Below, in pieces: positions 41,761 to 42,432 of a stretch of 42,432 nt of DNA (its first letter is position 1; each line of letters starts with the position of its first letter). Location: positions 1-42,432 of the forward strand of contig NZ_JHXZ01000023.1 in the NCBI RefSeq assembly GCF_000621565.1, read 5' to 3'. Source of the DNA: Butyrivibrio sp. LB2008. GTDB lineage: Bacteria > Bacillota > Clostridia > Lachnospirales > Lachnospiraceae. A program made the position numbers and the translations under genes. The notes under the pieces were generated by a model. The model was not told the origin of the DNA. It saw only the letters and a list, made by a program, of their open reading frames with translations, and did no database searches.

Positions 41761-42115
41761 TTGTATTGTACCTCCGCATATAATCTTTCAGCTCTTTTTT
41801 TGCTTTCTCAATTTCTCGGGGAGGAGTTTTTTGAGATTGCTTTTTGAAGTGGTGGAGAAGTAGGAACGTGTTGTCTTTGTAGTATGCATATAATATTCGG
41901 TTCGATAAAGGCCGCAATTCCCAGATATCGCCATCAAGATGCTTGGTAATAGGAGCTCCAACTCGTGTTCCCATCTCTTCAAGGATATCAAGATATGCAA
42001 CTAATTTATTGAAATTAATACGGGCATCTTTACTTGTTGCCGAATTTTTGTGCAGATAATTGATGAATTCTTTTACATCACTATATCCTAACTTCCAGTA
42101 AGTTTTGAAACTCAA
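41753..42115 (-). CDS. RelE/HigB-like toxin, 5' end altered
   Basis: About 120 residues of the HigB/Gp49 ribosome-dependent mRNA interferase family: SKDARINFNKLVAYLDILEEMGTRVG, ITKHLDGDIWELRPLSNRILYAYY, LLLHHFKKQSQKTPPREIEKAKK. The usual N-terminal strand is unclear. The only start at the right place is TTG at 42115, with no ribosome site, and right behind it begins the sequence of an insertion element. The gene seems to have lost its first codons and promoter to that insertion, so it may be silent or truncated by a few residues. The catalytic C-terminal half is intact. Confidence 0.75.
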   Translation of the reverse strand: MSFKTYWKLGYSDVKEFINYLHKNSATSKDARINFNKLVAYLDILEEMGTRVGAPITKHLDGDIWELRPLSNRILYAYYKDNTFLLLHHFKKQSQKTPPREIEKAKKELKDYMRRYNTNE

Positions 42116-42130
42116 TCAAATAAAAACGGC

Positions 42131-42177
42131 AAAAAGCCCAGAAAATTCAGCAATTCTGTTGATTTTCCGGGCTTTTC
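42131..42177. terminator. Hairpin at the insertion-sequence end, before the toxin gene
   Basis: AAAAGCCC-GAAAAT-CAGC pairs with GTTGATTTTC-GGGCTTTT with small mismatches. T-runs lie on both outer sides, so it can end transcription in both directions: into the toxin gene and into the transposase gene. It probably protects the element from outside reading. Confidence 0.7.
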
Positions 42178-42232
42178 TTGTTATAATTATTGAGTGGGTA
42201 TACATACTTATTATCAAGGAGAAAAGTGATCT

Positions 42233-42432
42233 ATGTACTACGATTTCAGAGTGAAGATCCCGGAAGAAAAGGGCAAGATTTACACGAAGACGATCAAGGG
42301 AGTTGTCTACATCAACTACGAGTACGACAGGGTGTATAAGCCTGACAAGAAGTACAACATCCCAAAGCGGACTACTATTGGTAAGATGTGCGACGATGAT
42401 CCTACCATGATGTATCCCAATCCTAACTATCT
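42233..42432 (+). CDS. Transposase N terminus, partial at window end
   Basis: From ATG 42233 (AAGGAG 9 bases upstream) 66 codons are visible: KIPEEKGKIYTKTIKG, YINYEYDRVYKPDKKYNIPK, RTTIGKMCDDDPTMMYPNPNY. This matches the N-terminal region of large DDE transposases of the IS1634/IS4-like kind found in Lachnospiraceae (YEYDR-Y, NIPKR-TIGK). The catalytic domain lies outside the window. The left end of the element must lie between the toxin start and the hairpin, near 42116-42130. Confidence 0.72.
   Translation, partial: MYYDFRVKIPEEKGKIYTKTIKGVVYINYEYDRVYKPDKKYNIPKRTTIGKMCDDDPTMMYPNPNY

Overview
The window looks like the chromosome of a low-GC, butyrate-forming Lachnospiraceae bacterium, most like Butyrivibrio or Pseudobutyrivibrio. 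The basis is AT-rich codon use, AAGGAGG-type ribosome sites, the adjacent phosphate butyryltransferase and butyrate kinase genes, and several families common in that group (DUF4869, AAA/DUF4143 ATPase, SWIM-SNF2 helicase). The assignment is inference; no database was searched.

Layout. 1-741: 3' end of a 23S rRNA, a terminator, and five tRNA genes (Asn, Glu, Met, Val, Leu); no 5S gene follows the 23S. 742-10151: two tandem islands at the tRNA-Leu gene. The last 25 bases of the tRNA-Leu region recur at 6025-6049 and 10127-10151 and mark the borders. Island 1 (742-6049) carries a tyrosine integrase, an SF3 helicase, a CHC2 zinc-finger primase protein, a non-coding block with two 11-bp-periodic G-rich arrays, and an unknown cargo protein. 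Island 2 (6050-10151) has no recombinase. It carries an MNT/HEPN toxin-antitoxin pair and a primase-helicase-phospholipase D protein of the TOTE conflict type, so it looks like a defence cassette that may be moved by island 1's integrase.

10152-20900: remnants of a DNA glycosylase and a Nudix hydrolase, a MerR-methyltransferase fusion, an S66 peptidase, a membrane-anchored hydrolase, a second copy of the island 1 cargo gene with its leader, an MFS exporter with an overlapping HTH regulator, a flotillin, and a GNAT-methyltransferase fusion behind a consensus promoter and a structured leader. Several could serve in drug or peptide resistance.

20898-33120: surface polysaccharide synthesis. An initiating sugar-phosphate transferase (21066) and a GT2 (21980) stand apart. 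Then one promoter (25240-25268) reads into GT2, GT2, Stealth phosphotransferase, GT4, Wzy-like polymerase, TupA-like ATP-grasp and Wzx-like flippase. A 153-bp MITE-like hairpin lies exactly at the stop codon of the GT4 gene. A thioesterase and an AAA/DUF4143 ATPase with two identical operator palindromes lie between the parts.

33250-39200: DUF4869 protein, a P-loop protein broken by one in-frame TAG, a SWIM-SNF2 helicase and an ABC-type ATPase. 39226-41475: ptb and buk, the last steps of butyrate formation. 41491-42432: a HigB/HigA-like pair whose toxin 5' end abuts an insertion sequence running off the window.

Best candidates for something undescribed: the tandem tRNA-Leu islands with an integrase-less TOTE cassette, the 11-bp-phased arrays of island 1, the duplicated unknown gene family with its conserved leader, and the DUF4869/P-loop pair.
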